A stretch of 64,000 nt of DNA from Cyanobacteria bacterium SBLK (GTDB lineage Bacteria > Cyanobacteriota > Cyanobacteriia > Cyanobacteriales > Spirulinaceae), in NCBI GenBank assembly GCA_017746715.1, contig JAGHZQ010000024.1:124001-188000 (forward strand). The letters run 5' to 3'. Below the pieces are notes generated by a model. It had not been told where the DNA came from. It searched no databases and saw only the letters and a list, made by a program, of their open reading frames with translations. Shown here in pieces: positions 55,013 to 64,000 of this stretch. How positions within the stretch are numbered: position 1 is the first letter of the stretch; every line of letters begins with the position of its first letter. The translations under genes were made by a program, and so were the position numbers.

Positions 55013-55125
55013 TTATCCCGCCGTGTAGCCAGCCTCGAAATTTCTAGAACGAGTGTTCGAGCTGGCCTACTTCTCTTGGACCAGTCACGCACAAAAATTT
55101 TTCGCGTCGGAACCCTAGAAGTTAT
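55000..55125 (-). promoter_or_regulatory. Guanidine-I (ykkC) riboswitch
   Basis: On the minus strand the segment contains CTAGGGTTCCG (55109-55119), ACTGGTCCAAGAGA (about 55073-55086) and ACACGGCGGGATAAAAGCCC (55007-55027, then GGGAGA). These are the conserved blocks of the guanidine-I aptamer in the right order. A variable hairpin arm lies between the second and third. It ends about 100 bases before the gdmH start and switches the locus on when guanidine is present. Confidence 0.92.
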
Positions 55126-55522
55126 TTTGTCTAATTTTCTAATGGCTTGAAGATATCAAAATCAATTATTTTCTAGTTGTAACAATCGATACTAATTAAT
55201 GTTACGATTCGTTAATTGTTTCCCTTGACTCGATCGCGATCGCGTGGATTCGGATGGACGATTGATTCGCACAAAGCACAGCCTCAAAACCAAAAACTAT
55301 CGATTACAAGGTTCTCCCGCTTCCCATGACATCAAGATAACGCTTATTAAAACAATCGTTATTGCCTTGCCATTGTGGCTTCCTACTACCAAAAGCGATC
55401 GCTCTGTCATCTTGACGAGACGGGGATTCTCCTAAAACTGTAAAAATCCCAAAATCCCAGGTCGGGAGAGACAAGGGTAGCGTACACTAATCCAATGATA
55501 CAGAGGATATTGAGGTTGATTT
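55126..55522. other. Divergent intergenic region between the riboswitch and pgi
   Basis: This is the promoter region for the guanidine locus (minus) and for pgi (plus). AT-rich stretches at 55130-55210 suit a minus-strand promoter. A 63-codon open frame (55244-55435) has no family features. No repeat is seen. Confidence 0.4.
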
Positions 55523-57112
55523 ATGGACTCTGCTGCACTCTGGCAACGCTATCAAGATTGGCTCTACTATAACGATGCCCTCGGATTTTACGTGGATGTC
55601 AGCCGAATGCGCTTCGATGACTTCTTCGTAAAAGCCATGCTGCCCGAGTTCGAGCGATCGTTTCAGGAAATGGCAGCCTTAGAAGGCGGCGCGATCGCCA
55701 ACCCCGACGAAAACCGCATGGTGGGACATTATTGGTTGCGAAACGCCGATCTCGCCCCAACTCCGGAATTAAAGCAAGAAATCGTCGAAACCCTCGATCG
55801 AGTCAAAACCTTTGCCAGCAAAGTCCATCGCGGTGAAATTCACCCCCCCGGAGCGGCGAAATTTACCGATATTCTCTCCATTGGCATTGGCGGCTCGGCT
55901 TTGGGTCCCCAATTTGTCTCCGAAGCCCTCGCCCCCATCGCCCCTCCCCTCGCTCTTCACTTCGTCGATAATAGCGATCCTGCGGGAATCGATAAAACCA
56001 TTGCCAAGATCGGCGATCGCCTCAATACCACTCTCGTTTTAGTCATTTCCAAATCCGGCGGTACTCCCGAAACCCGCAACGGCATGTTAGAAGCCAAAGC
56101 TGCCTATGAAGCCAAAAATCTCGATTTTGCCCCCCATGCCGTCGCCATTACCGGTCACGGGTCAAAGTTGGAAAATATTGCCAAAGCAGACAACTGGTTG
56201 ACCACCTTTCCCATGCACGATTGGGTGGGAGGACGCACCTCGGAAATGTCCGCCGTGGGACTCGTCGCGGCAGCTTTACAAGGTATCGATATTCAAGCCA
56301 TGCTGGATGGGGCAAAATTAATGGACGATGCCACCCGCATCCCGGATTTGAAGCAGAATCCTGCCGCTCTCCTCGCCCTCTCGTGGCATTTTGCGGGCAA
56401 TGGGAAAGGGGCAAAAGATATGGTGGTGTTGCCCTACAAAGATAGTCTTTTGCTCTTCAGCCGCTATTTACAGCAATTGGTGATGGAGTCGTTAGGAAAA
56501 GAAAAAGACCTCGGGGGCAACGTCGTCCACCAAGGAATAGCCGTTTATGGGAATAAAGGCTCGACGGACCAGCATGCTTACGTGCAACAACTCCGAGAAG
56601 GCGTTCCCAATTTCTTCCTCACTTTTATCGAAGTATTGAAAGATCGCGAAGGTAGTTCCATCGCCATTGAAAACGAAGCCACGAGCGGGGATTTCCTCTC
56701 GGGTTTTCTGCAAGGCACTCGCCAAGCCCTCTACGAAAACAGCCGCGATTCCATCGTCGTCACTATTCCGGAAGTCAACCCCCGCACTGTCGGCGCTCTC
56801 ATTGCCCTCTACGATCGCGCTGTCGGTTTGTACGGTTCTTTAGTTCGGGTGAATGCTTATCACCAACCCGGAGTCGAAGCCGGCAAAAAAGCGGCAGCTT
56901 CGGTTTTAGCCTTGCAAAGTCAAACGATCGCCGTCCTCAAAGAAGCCAGCTCTCCCCTCTCCCTCACAGAAATTGCCGAGAAAGCCGGCGCCTGCGATCG
57001 CGTCGAAGAGATCTACAAAATCCTGCGCCACCTCCACGCCAACCAACGAGGCGCAATTTTAACGGGAGATCCGAGCAAACCCGACAGCCTACAAGTCTCT
57101 TGGCAATCTTAG
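55523..57112 (+). CDS. pgi: Glucose-6-phosphate isomerase
   Basis: The 529-aa enzyme has [40 protein letters not shown], the [20 protein letters not shown] block and [20 protein letters not shown], with the family His. Catalytic Glu lies in DWVGGRTSE. It interconverts glucose-6-phosphate and fructose-6-phosphate. Length matches cyanobacterial Pgi. GAGG is about 8 bases before the ATG. Confidence 0.97.
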   Translation: MDSAALWQRYQDWLYYNDALGFYVDVSRMRFDDFFVKAMLPEFERSFQEMAALEGGAIANPDENRMVGHYWLRNADLAPTPELKQEIVETLDRVKTFASKVHRGEIHPPGAAKFTDILSIGIGGSALGPQFVSEALAPIAPPLALHFVDNSDPAGIDKTIAKIGDRLNTTLVLVISKSGGTPETRNGMLEAKAAYEAKNLDFAPHAVAITGHGSKLENIAKADNWLTTFPMHDWVGGRTSEMSAVGLVAAALQGIDIQAMLDGAKLMDDATRIPDLKQNPAALLALSWHFAGNGKGAKDMVVLPYKDSLLLFSRYLQQLVMESLGKEKDLGGNVVHQGIAVYGNKGSTDQHAYVQQLREGVPNFFLTFIEVLKDREGSSIAIENEATSGDFLSGFLQGTRQALYENSRDSIVVTIPEVNPRTVGALIALYDRAVGLYGSLVRVNAYHQPGVEAGKKAAASVLALQSQTIAVLKEASSPLSLTEIAEKAGACDRVEEIYKILRHLHANQRGAILTGDPSKPDSLQVSWQS

Positions 57113-57264
57113 AACGATATCCCCCACGGAATATGAGCAAGCAAAAAGAATTTCGCCAAAATATGGAGCGCTCTGCGTCAGAAACAAGCTCTCATGACGG
57201 ATGGGCGCAAACCTATTACCAGAAGGGTGTAAACTCGAGTTGAGAAAGCCCGTTCTGTAAATTT

Positions 57265-57960
57265 ATGCCCTTACTCATCTTGGTTGTGGATGATAATCCC
57301 GGTATTCGCTTAGCCATTAGCGATTACCTCGAGTTGTTCGGCTACTCGACTATTACAGCCAAGGACGGAAAAGAAGCATTGTCTTTATTAGAGTCTTCCC
57401 ATCCCCATTTAATGGTTGCCGATATTAAAATGCCGCGAATCGATGGTTACACCCTTGTCGAACAAGTGCGCCTTCGTCCTGAATTTCGCTTGCTGCCCGT
57501 TATTTTTCTCACCGAACGAAATACCACTGCCGAACGCATTCGCGGCTACCAAGTCGGGTGCGACCTGTACCTGCCCAAACCCTTTGAAATGGAAGAATTG
57601 GGGGCAGCCATTCGCAATTTATTGGAGCGATCGCAGGTGATTCAAACCGAATTGCGTTTCTCGAGCTTGGAATCTTCGCCTCCTGCTCCGATCGATCCCG
57701 CTCAAAGAAAGTCTCAATCTGGAGATATCCTAAAAGCTCCCCCAACTCCCACGCCAATTGTGTCCCTCCATTTAACCAAGCGCGAACAAGAAGTATTAGA
57801 TTTATTAACGCAAGGTTTATCCAACGCCGAAATTGGCAAAGCCCTCCATCTCAGCCCCAGAACCATAGAAAAATACGTTAGCAGTCTGCTGAGAAAAACC
57901 GATACGAATAAACGAGCAGAATTAGTCCGCTTTGCCCTCGAGAATCAGTTAGTCCGATGA
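57265..57960 (+). CDS. NarL-type response regulator (Ycf29/Rre1-like)
   Basis: The 231-aa regulator starts with a REC domain (ILVVDDNPGIRLAISDYLEL, phospho-Asp in LMVADIKMPRIDGYTL, YLPKPFEMEELGA) and a Pro-rich linker (about 138-168). It ends with a LuxR-type HTH (LTKREQEVLDLLTQGLSNAE and SPRTIEKYVSSLLRKTDTN). It resembles the conserved cyanobacterial Ycf29/Rre1 regulator of stress responses, but I hold that name as likely, not certain. Confidence 0.9.
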   Translation: MPLLILVVDDNPGIRLAISDYLELFGYSTITAKDGKEALSLLESSHPHLMVADIKMPRIDGYTLVEQVRLRPEFRLLPVIFLTERNTTAERIRGYQVGCDLYLPKPFEMEELGAAIRNLLERSQVIQTELRFSSLESSPPAPIDPAQRKSQSGDILKAPPTPTPIVSLHLTKREQEVLDLLTQGLSNAEIGKALHLSPRTIEKYVSSLLRKTDTNKRAELVRFALENQLVR

Positions 57961-57962
57961 AT

Positions 57963-58010
57963 AAGCGTCGGGAGCAGGGGGAGCATCGGGAGCGTCGGGA
58001 GAGAAGTAGA
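57963..58010 (+). repeat. GCGTCGGGAGCAGGGGGAGC repeat
   Basis: GCGTCGGGAG and GCATCGGGAG units in the 54-base gap after the regulator gene. It is another member of the dispersed family seen at 17426, 8752 and 51060. Confidence 0.5.
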
Positions 58011-58014
58011 GCCT

Positions 58015-58494
58015 TTATTCTCCATCCTTCATGATTTCTTCTAGCAGTCCATCGCAGGCATCGAGGAGGAGATCGATAACGTAGTTAAATCCATCCGTGC
58101 CGCCATAGTAGGGATCGGGAACGTCTCGATCGGGATGATTCGTGGCAAAATCGCACATCATGCGGACTTTATCCGTATACTTTCCCTCGGGATCGAGGCG
58201 GAGAATATCGCGATAGTTCTCTCGATCCATAGCCAGAATGAGATCGAATTGAGCAAAATCTTCCCGCATAAACTGGCGTGCTTTCCCGTGCAACTCGATT
58301 CCTCGTTCTTTCGCAGCCGCCCTCATGCGGCGATCGGGAGAGGCTCCGATATGATAGCTCGATGTTCCCGCAGAATCGCAGGCGATCGCGCGATCGCATC
58401 CCCTTTGGGCGGCCAAATAATTCATAATATTTTCCGCCGATGGAGAACGACAAATATTTCCCAAACAGACAAACAATAATTTGTAAGACATCAA
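58015..58494 (-). CDS. Low-molecular-weight protein tyrosine phosphatase
   Basis: The 159-aa enzyme has the P-loop LLFVCLGNICRSPSAENIMN (CxxxxxRS) near the N-terminus and the catalytic Asp in VPDPYYGGTDGF. This is the usual LMW-PTP form. In cyanobacteria such enzymes act with BY-kinases in polysaccharide export or other signalling. It converges on the regulator gene. Confidence 0.93.
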   Translation of the reverse strand: MMSYKLLFVCLGNICRSPSAENIMNYLAAQRGCDRAIACDSAGTSSYHIGASPDRRMRAAAKERGIELHGKARQFMREDFAQFDLILAMDRENYRDILRLDPEGKYTDKVRMMCDFATNHPDRDVPDPYYGGTDGFNYVIDLLLDACDGLLEEIMKDGE

Positions 58495-58633
58495 TTAATA
58501 GTAAAATCGTGCTTTGGTACTGGATCGATAGAAGAATATCGCGTTAAACTACTTTCGATTTCCTCTATTCAGACTTATCATAATTGCCCGCCCGCGTTCC
58601 TCCAATCCCCAAAACCCAACCCCCAACCTACAA

Positions 58634-60034
58634 ATGTTCAAATCCTCCTACCGCAATCCCTATTACAGCAGGCGCAAGCGTCGCCCGATCTCATGGTGGA
58701 AGCCGTTGTTGTTTGTCGCCTTGAGTCTTGTCGTCCTCGAAGTCCTGACCCGGGTTACGATGGGATTGCTCGGGTATCGGAACAAATTGGCAAACTATGC
58801 CGGAGCGCCAGAAGAGTTTACCGCTTATACCCTTAAATTTCTCGATCGCGATGGCAAACCCTTTAGCGGTCTGACGGAAGGGGGCCGGCTGAAGGCCATT
58901 CCCAATTTTGCCACGGGCTATCGTCTGGCTGACGAACAAAAAAGCGAATTTTGGGTCATTAACGAACGGGGATTTCGCGACGACCAACCCCTACCTTTGG
59001 AAAAACCCAAAAATGAAATTCGCATTTTTATTTTGGGAGATTCCACAGCATTCGGCTGGGGGCTTGAGGACAATGCAGAAAACAATCTCAGTGCCAACCA
59101 GCAAACTATTGCTTATAAGTTACAATCCCGCTTGCAAGCGCGCCTCGAACAGCAAAAACGCTCCCCAGAAAAATACCGACCCAATATCTTACCCGTCGAT
59201 GCAACGGGACGAGCCAATGCTTTGCTGCGACCTCCCAAAATTCGCGGCGGCAATTATCGCGTCATTAATGCAGCTATACCGGGTTATACCTCGGGCAATC
59301 AATTAGCGCAATTGGCTTTAGAAATTCTCCCCTATCAACCCGATGCGGTCATTCTCCTGAATGGTTATGGCGATTTGATGCTCCCCCAAGAACAAAAGAT
59401 CGCCGAAATTCCCAAACAAGCCGAATTTCTCAGCAACCCTCCCCAATATTTTTGGACTTATTCCAAGCAATCGGTATTGCAATTTTTTGTCGATACGAGC
59501 ATTTATAAAAGCCTGCAATATTTCATTCTCAAACCCGAACCCTCTCTCGCTAGGGAAACCTTGGCGATCGCGGGAGACGCTCAATCTTTAGAGGAGTATT
59601 TACCGGAAAACGAGACAGAATTAGATGTTCGCATCGCGCGCTATCGCCAGCATCTCAAACAAATGATTCAACTTGGTGCGGGGGCGAATTTTCCTCTCAT
59701 TGTTGCCCTACAGCCAGAAATTACGGGGATTTCCCCCGAGAAACGCCAACCCGAAGAACAAGAGATCGTTCGGGAATTGGGTTCGGCTTATTCCCAACAA
59801 GTCGAAGCAGGTTTTACGCGTTTGGCGGAGATTAACAATCAATTTGGCAAAGCATTTCCCAACAACGTCAAAGTTTTGAATTATTATCGCTTATTTAACG
59901 ATCTGTCTGCCGTTGCCTTTATCGATCCGGTTCATCTCACGGAGGCTGGAAATCAAGCTCTGTCGGAGCGACTTTATAATGCCGTCACGGCAATGCCCGG
60001 GTTGCAAATTGTCTCGCGATCGCCCCGACGCTAA
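58634..60034 (+). CDS. Membrane-anchored SGNH/GDSL hydrolase-like protein
   Basis: The 466-aa protein has a basic N-terminus and one membrane segment (PLLFVALSLVVLEVLTRVTM), then an SGNH domain: IFILGDSTAFGWG (nucleophile Ser), VILLNGYGDLM (Asn/Gly block) and a C-terminal DPVHLTEAGNQALS carrying Asp and His. It would act outside the plasma membrane, possibly on an acyl or acetyl group of a glycan. An insert of about 60 residues (172-215) separates the first blocks. Confidence 0.82.
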   Translation: MFKSSYRNPYYSRRKRRPISWWKPLLFVALSLVVLEVLTRVTMGLLGYRNKLANYAGAPEEFTAYTLKFLDRDGKPFSGLTEGGRLKAIPNFATGYRLADEQKSEFWVINERGFRDDQPLPLEKPKNEIRIFILGDSTAFGWGLEDNAENNLSANQQTIAYKLQSRLQARLEQQKRSPEKYRPNILPVDATGRANALLRPPKIRGGNYRVINAAIPGYTSGNQLAQLALEILPYQPDAVILLNGYGDLMLPQEQKIAEIPKQAEFLSNPPQYFWTYSKQSVLQFFVDTSIYKSLQYFILKPEPSLARETLAIAGDAQSLEEYLPENETELDVRIARYRQHLKQMIQLGAGANFPLIVALQPEITGISPEKRQPEEQEIVRELGSAYSQQVEAGFTRLAEINNQFGKAFPNNVKVLNYYRLFNDLSAVAFIDPVHLTEAGNQALSERLYNAVTAMPGLQIVSRSPRR

Positions 60035-60074
60035 TTCACGAACAACGATCGATTATCAATTGGAGCGATAGCGA

Positions 60075-61886
60075 CTAACCCATTGCCTGAATTGGTAGGG
60101 CGATCGCGAATTCCGTTCCTTGTCCGGGTTCGGAGACTACGGAAATCTTCCCCTTGTGTTTTTCAACAATTTGGTAGCAAATCGTTAACCCCAAACCCGT
60201 TCCTTTGCCGACGGGTTTGGTGGTAAAAAAGGGATCGAACAACTTCTCTTTCACCCGCTCGGGAATCCCCGGACCGTTATCGCGGATTTTAATGATGGCG
60301 CGATCGCCTTCTATGGTCTCGGTGGTAATAACGATTTGTTTGGTTTCGGTTTGCGCTTCAAACAGGGCATCTAAGGCATTGGCAATCAAATTCATAAAGA
60401 CTTGATTGAGTTGCGCGGGATGACAGAATATGGGGGGAATCTCCCCATAATTTTTCACCACTTCAACACCTTGTTTGAGGCGATTGCTCAGGATGGTTAA
60501 AGTGTTATCGATGCCTGTATGGATATCTGCATCTTTCATTTTGGCTTCGTCCAAACGGGAGAAGTTACGCAAGGATAAAACAATTTCCTTAATGCGATCG
60601 CTTCCCATCCACATGGATTTGAGAATTTCCGGCATATCCGCGCGAATGAACTCCAAATCGATCTCTTCGATCAGTTCTTTCACTTCAGGCGTCTTTTCGG
60701 GAGATTGTGCTTGATAGAGATCGATCAACGCCAATAAGTCTTGCACGTAGCGATCGATATGAACGAGATTGCCGTGAATAAAACTAACGGGATTGTTAAT
60801 TTCGTGGGCGACTCCTGCAACCATTTGCCCCAAACCGGACATTTTTTCAGTTTGAATGAGTTGCGCTTGGGTTTGCTTGAGATTTTGCAGGGTTTGTTTG
60901 AGTTCGCGAGTGCGCTCTTCGACTCGATGTTCTAAAGTTTCTTGAGAGCGCTCTAACTCGTGGGTATATTCTCCCGTCCATTCGATTAACTGATTGAGAG
61001 AATCGGCTAAGATGCCTACTTCATCTTTGGTGGCGATTGGGGCGCGCAAAGCAAAATTAGAATTTTTCGTGACATCCCGAGCGACTCCCGTGACGGCTTC
61101 GAGGGGACTGGCGATCGCTCTGCTGGTGCGCCAAGCTAAAATCGTCGCGATCGCCACGGCACATCCCAAACTTCCGAGAATGATTCCCAAACGCAAGCGA
61201 TCGGCATTGGCACGTCCGGCGATCGCAACTTCTTTCTGTTTTTGGGCGGCTTGTTTGATTCGCAGCAAATCTTCGCTCAAGCGCTCGAATTGCAGGCGCA
61301 GATCGAGGGCTTCAGTCCCGGCAATGATTTGAATAACCTCCTGTCGGGCGGCAGGAACGGCTTCGGGTTTTAAATTCAGGGGATCGATGCGCTGCCATAA
61401 GGCTTGGATTTTTACCTCATAAGTATCGATCGCTTCGGTATAGCCGCGTTGCAGCGCCAACAACTCCTCCGTCGAAACCGCCGTATATTCGGGACGCTCC
61501 CGAGCGAATGCGTTTAATTGCAAGAGCGCCTTTCGCAGGCGATTGGTATTGTTGAGAAATTCGCTGGTTTCGTACTCGAACCAGATGGCATCTTCTAACA
61601 CCACTACCAATTGTTGCGGGTGAAAGCGAACGTTGAGAACGGCATTGTCGAGGGTGTTGAGAAAATCCTGTTGTTGTTCGGCCCAATTCAATTGTTCGTC
61701 GGCTTGTTTTTGAGCGGAGTCCCCCACGACCAAACCGATCGCGCCGCCCAATACGGCAATGCCAATCGCAAGGGCATAACCATAACCGATTTTTTTGGCA
61801 ATACTCAAATTCTTACCCAAACGAGTCAGTTTTGGGAAAGACCGTTGGCTTATTGCAGGTATAGTATTTCGGGTGAGTATTGTCAT
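60075..61886 (-). CDS. Membrane sensor histidine kinase with HAMP domain
   Basis: The 603-aa kinase has two membrane segments ([20 protein letters not shown] and [20 protein letters not shown]) around a helical external sensor of about 180 residues. A HAMP domain follows ([20 protein letters not shown]), then a coiled coil and the kinase core: [20 protein letters not shown] with phospho-His, [27 protein letters not shown] and [20 protein letters not shown]. The HEINNP type (HisKA group with DALF N box) resembles sporulation/NtrB-like kinases. No cognate regulator is adjacent. Confidence 0.93.
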   Translation of the reverse strand: MTILTRNTIPAISQRSFPKLTRLGKNLSIAKKIGYGYALAIGIAVLGGAIGLVVGDSAQKQADEQLNWAEQQQDFLNTLDNAVLNVRFHPQQLVVVLEDAIWFEYETSEFLNNTNRLRKALLQLNAFARERPEYTAVSTEELLALQRGYTEAIDTYEVKIQALWQRIDPLNLKPEAVPAARQEVIQIIAGTEALDLRLQFERLSEDLLRIKQAAQKQKEVAIAGRANADRLRLGIILGSLGCAVAIATILAWRTSRAIASPLEAVTGVARDVTKNSNFALRAPIATKDEVGILADSLNQLIEWTGEYTHELERSQETLEHRVEERTRELKQTLQNLKQTQAQLIQTEKMSGLGQMVAGVAHEINNPVSFIHGNLVHIDRYVQDLLALIDLYQAQSPEKTPEVKELIEEIDLEFIRADMPEILKSMWMGSDRIKEIVLSLRNFSRLDEAKMKDADIHTGIDNTLTILSNRLKQGVEVVKNYGEIPPIFCHPAQLNQVFMNLIANALDALFEAQTETKQIVITTETIEGDRAIIKIRDNGPGIPERVKEKLFDPFFTTKPVGKGTGLGLTICYQIVEKHKGKISVVSEPGQGTEFAIALPIQAMG

Positions 61887-61942
61887 GGGGAAACTTAGTC
61901 GGATTAATTGTTATTATTAATATAGTTTTTTAATAAATTGAC

Positions 61943-63413
61943 TTCTCCCCGCTTTAAAAAGACGGGGATTCTCAAAGGATGCTACGCAGCAGGTTTAAAC
62001 CGTGCTGCTTCGCAATCTTTACGATATTTTTTAGCAAGAGAATCCAAAAAATACCGTTTTGGCAGAGTCAAAACTGCCCTACACGCCTTGGTTAAATCGA
62101 AATTTAACTGTGCGCTTACCTTTCTGATGATATTGCCTGCGCCATTCGCATCGGCATTAATCAAACACCCATCAGAAGATTGATATAAACCTCTCCTTAC
62201 CCGCTTTCCTGATGCTTTCCACCGCTTGGGTCTTTCACCATATTTTGGGAGAAAATCATCATCTAGAAAACTGGCTTGAGAGGTATAACTTTCTTCTGTC
62301 TCGACAAAGTTAATCCCGTGCTGTTGGCAAAGTTGAGAAAGTCTCTCTTTTAATTTAGCCGTTGGAATTTGCACGAACTCTTGGTTGTTCTTTTTGCCGA
62401 TATTAATTCCGTCTTTATTGAATTGATTCCAACCAAAGACGACATTACTAACATTATTGGCAAGACACCAATTAATAACGAACCTTGCAGCTTTATTGAT
62501 GTTGTCTCTCATTTGACGGTTGCGCTTTTCAGTTATTGCGGCAAGTTCTTCGTCCCAGTATCCTTGCGGTTTGCCCGTTTTAATGTTAGCAACTTGCTTG
62601 TTATACCACTGATTCTGAGATTTGACTTTTTTCCCGTCAATGATGAATGACTTTCCCGTATTAGATACTCCAGTTATCCAGTTATTTAATCCGGGGTCTA
62701 TACCGAGAACATTGCCGTTAGGTTCGACAGGTTCAATATCTGGCTGTTGATAGACAAACTCAATATAAAAACAGCCATTTCTGGGCAGGATTCGATACTC
62801 TTTGATTGAGTCGAAATCCAGATTTGAGGGCATGGGTAGTAGAAAATTGTCGATTCCAAACCATGCCTTAACCTGATTTCCAAGGGAGAATTTTAGATTT
62901 CCACTTGTACCGAGCGAAGTCGAAGTATCAACCAATTTGACCCATCGAGAGGGATAACTTACAACTGCCATCCCTCCTTTTTTTCGATAACTGGGCGGCT
63001 TAGGTTTAAAATGTAATTTCTCTTCCCTATATAGTTTTAGTAACTCTTTGTAGGAGTTAAAAGATTCAATAACACTATGCAATGTCTGTTGAGCGCAAGC
63101 TGACCGCATCGCCTTGAAATGAATATTACTCTTCATCTCTTTGTCCAATGCTCCTCTTGTCAGAAACTTGCCTGCTTTGAATAGCATTTGACGGCAATAA
63201 TAAATCCCACAATTCGTTAGTTTATTCGCTTCTGAACAAATATACTCAAGAAATGCTATGACTTCAGAAGATTCATTAATTAAATGTTGTTGACATCCAT
63301 ACATTTTGCATCACCTCCTTAGTTTGAGAATAGCACAGAATTGACTGTTTTATTCAGTAATAACAACGGGTTAAAACCCGTTGCGTTCGATGTCCCCTGA
63401 TTTTAATCAGGGG
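61943..63413 (-). mobile_element. IS200/IS605-type element carrying TnpB only (IS1341-like)
   Basis: A hairpin CCCCG..CGGGG at 61947-61967 lies just after the tnpB stop and is the typical right end of such elements. To the left of the tnpB start, CAACGGGTTAAAACCCGTTG (63364-63383) and CCCCTGATTTTAATCAGGGG (63394-63413) form two perfect hairpins. No tnpA is present. Exact ends are uncertain. A guide (omega) RNA is expected to overlap the tnpB 3' end and right-end region, but I cannot delimit it. Confidence 0.6.
61982..63304 (-). CDS. tnpB: TnpB family RNA-guided nuclease/transposase-associated protein
   Basis: The 440-aa protein has a RuvC-like core: VLGIDPGLNNWITGVSNTGK (Asp203), VETEESYTSQASFLD (Glu about 337-338) and DGCLINADANGAGNIIRK (Asp384). 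The zinc-finger Cys pairs (CxxC) usual between the second and third motifs are absent. The residues there read FLDDDFLPKYGERPKRWKAS, as in a known subgroup. A very strong AGGAGGTGAT lies 7 bases before the ATG. Near residue 128 TSTSLGTSG is coded by a CTTCGACTTCGCTCG repeat motif. Guide-RNA nuclease activity is probable from the intact acidic triad. Confidence 0.88.
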   Translation of the reverse strand: MYGCQQHLINESSEVIAFLEYICSEANKLTNCGIYYCRQMLFKAGKFLTRGALDKEMKSNIHFKAMRSACAQQTLHSVIESFNSYKELLKLYREEKLHFKPKPPSYRKKGGMAVVSYPSRWVKLVDTSTSLGTSGNLKFSLGNQVKAWFGIDNFLLPMPSNLDFDSIKEYRILPRNGCFYIEFVYQQPDIEPVEPNGNVLGIDPGLNNWITGVSNTGKSFIIDGKKVKSQNQWYNKQVANIKTGKPQGYWDEELAAITEKRNRQMRDNINKAARFVINWCLANNVSNVVFGWNQFNKDGINIGKKNNQEFVQIPTAKLKERLSQLCQQHGINFVETEESYTSQASFLDDDFLPKYGERPKRWKASGKRVRRGLYQSSDGCLINADANGAGNIIRKVSAQLNFDLTKACRAVLTLPKRYFLDSLAKKYRKDCEAARFKPAA

Positions 63414-63782
63414 CTAACTCTCACTCCCTGTTTTTAGGTTTAATATTTTCGTATTTTCTAAAGAAATTTTGAAGATTAAGTACAACAGATACTATAAATA
63501 CTATTTCAAGTTAATGACGCTATTTTAAAAAGCAATTGTGAAAAACCTGTGAAGATCTATCTCAGAACCGCAAATATCTTCCAATCGATAGAGAAGAAAA
63601 TACCCGATTGAGACATGTCTCGCCTCGATTGCTTGACTCTATCTACACTTGGGAAAAATTCGCGAATAAGGTTAACTTTTATGAAAAATCGTAAATTTGT
63701 TTAAAAAGCCTCAAACTTCAGTTAGAGAAATTGTTTCCGTATTGCACCTGATGGGGGAGTCCGTAGAATTACGTAAAGACAA
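63414..63782. other. Spacer at the right end
   Basis: No convincing gene. The 5' part borders the TnpB left-end hairpins. The rest is AT-rich. An open frame at 63722-63994 on the minus strand is in a different frame from the better candidate at 63783. Confidence 0.4.
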
Positions 63783-64000
63783 TTACAAGAACTCGTCTTC
63801 GCCCAATAATTGATAGATTTCCCGGATAATATCATAGTTAGTATCGTCGGCAGGGACGAACTCACTATCGCGGAAGCGTTGGGCGAAATTATCGCTGGCA
63901 GAATGAATGGCAGCGATGAGGCGAGGGGAATTATCGAGAACGCGATCGCGCATTTCGGCAACAAAAGCGGTATCGAGGTAACTGCTGGCGACAAAAATAT
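63783..64000 (-). CDS. Unrecognised protein, C-terminal part (runs off the right edge)
   Basis: The minus-strand frame from 63998 down to the TAA at 63783-63785 is open for 71 codons and has typical amino-acid use: FVASSYLDTAFVAEMRDRVL, then DNSPRLIAAIHSASDNFAQR and a C-terminal DDTNYDIIREIYQLLGEDEF before the last Leu. The acidic, helical ending and codon use support a real gene whose start lies outside. I do not recognise it. Confidence 0.65.
   Translation of the reverse strand, partial: IFVASSYLDTAFVAEMRDRVLDNSPRLIAAIHSASDNFAQRFRDSEFVPADDTNYDIIREIYQLLGEDEFL

Noticed and set aside
55244..55435. 63-codon frame in front of pgi
   Set aside because: No ribosome site or family features, and it lies in the divergent promoter region.
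63722..63994. 90-codon minus-strand frame at the right edge
   Set aside because: The other minus-strand frame (63783-64000) has the better composition and a natural protein ending.
1..64000. CRISPR array
   Set aside because: No regularly spaced repeats with unique spacers were seen. Tandem repeats here are heptamers or a 26-bp unit without spacers.
1..64000. tRNA or rRNA genes
   Set aside because: I found no cloverleaf-like or rRNA-like stretches in the gaps, though reading by eye is not decisive.

Overview
The window reads as a cyanobacterial chromosome, probably from a filamentous, non-heterocystous lineage. The HIP1 octamer GCGATCGC is very frequent, a psbM photosystem gene lies at 10002-10109, and many families are typical of cyanobacteria (PAS-LOV cyclase, CHASE2 cyclase, PATAN response regulator, Uma2 nuclease, AAA_35 proteins, DUF4168, MinCDE). 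Intergenic DNA is rich in short dispersed repeats, including heptanucleotide tandem repeats.

Left part (1-21826): a partial GIY-YIG/HTH protein, an Abi_2 (AbiD/AbiF) HEPN protein with a possible small RNA in front, a Uma2 nuclease between direct repeats, and a secreted YHYH protein. A signalling cluster follows: a PAS-LOV adenylate cyclase (blue-light cAMP synthesis), a hybrid histidine kinase and a FIST sensor. After these come an SDR, psbM, a double Usp protein, a repeat-rich spacer, a CHASE2 cyclase, two glycosyltransferases, FtsE, an alpha/beta hydrolase, PBP2 and MoaA.

22022-27100 is a gene graveyard. A type I restriction-modification locus has lost internal pieces of hsdM, hsdS and hsdR by what look like clean deletions. 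Between the remnants sit an orphan antitoxin, an intact Phd/PIN toxin-antitoxin pair, an antitoxin with a miniaturised Doc toxin, a Fic tail joined to the HsdR tail, and a 156-bp MITE-like element.

27411-34971 mixes housekeeping and accessory genes: a lipoprotein, UreE, DUF4168, a FetB-like permease, SemiSWEET, a compact ATPase plus TOPRIM-like pair that resembles OLD/PARIS-type defence, a glycosyltransferase, an Ig/beta-propeller protein and an S4 protein.

35060-42850 is the most striking region. Two adjacent, co-directional giant genes encode an NTPase-TIR-AAA_35 protein (954 aa) and a protein with three tandem AAA_35 modules, a CHASE2 sensor domain and membrane anchors (1635 aa). The pair looks like a membrane-linked, NLR-like signalling or defence system. 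I cannot match it to a named system.

Right part: minCDE, an HD phosphohydrolase, an OppC-type permease and a PATAN-REC regulator. Then comes a complete guanidine-utilisation locus on the minus strand: a guanidine-I (ykkC) riboswitch, a GdmH-type Ni guanidine hydrolase, HypA/HypB-like nickel chaperones, and a TauABC-like ABC transporter. pgi, a NarL-type regulator, an LMW phosphatase, an SGNH hydrolase, a histidine kinase and a TnpB element follow, and a partial unknown gene meets the right edge.
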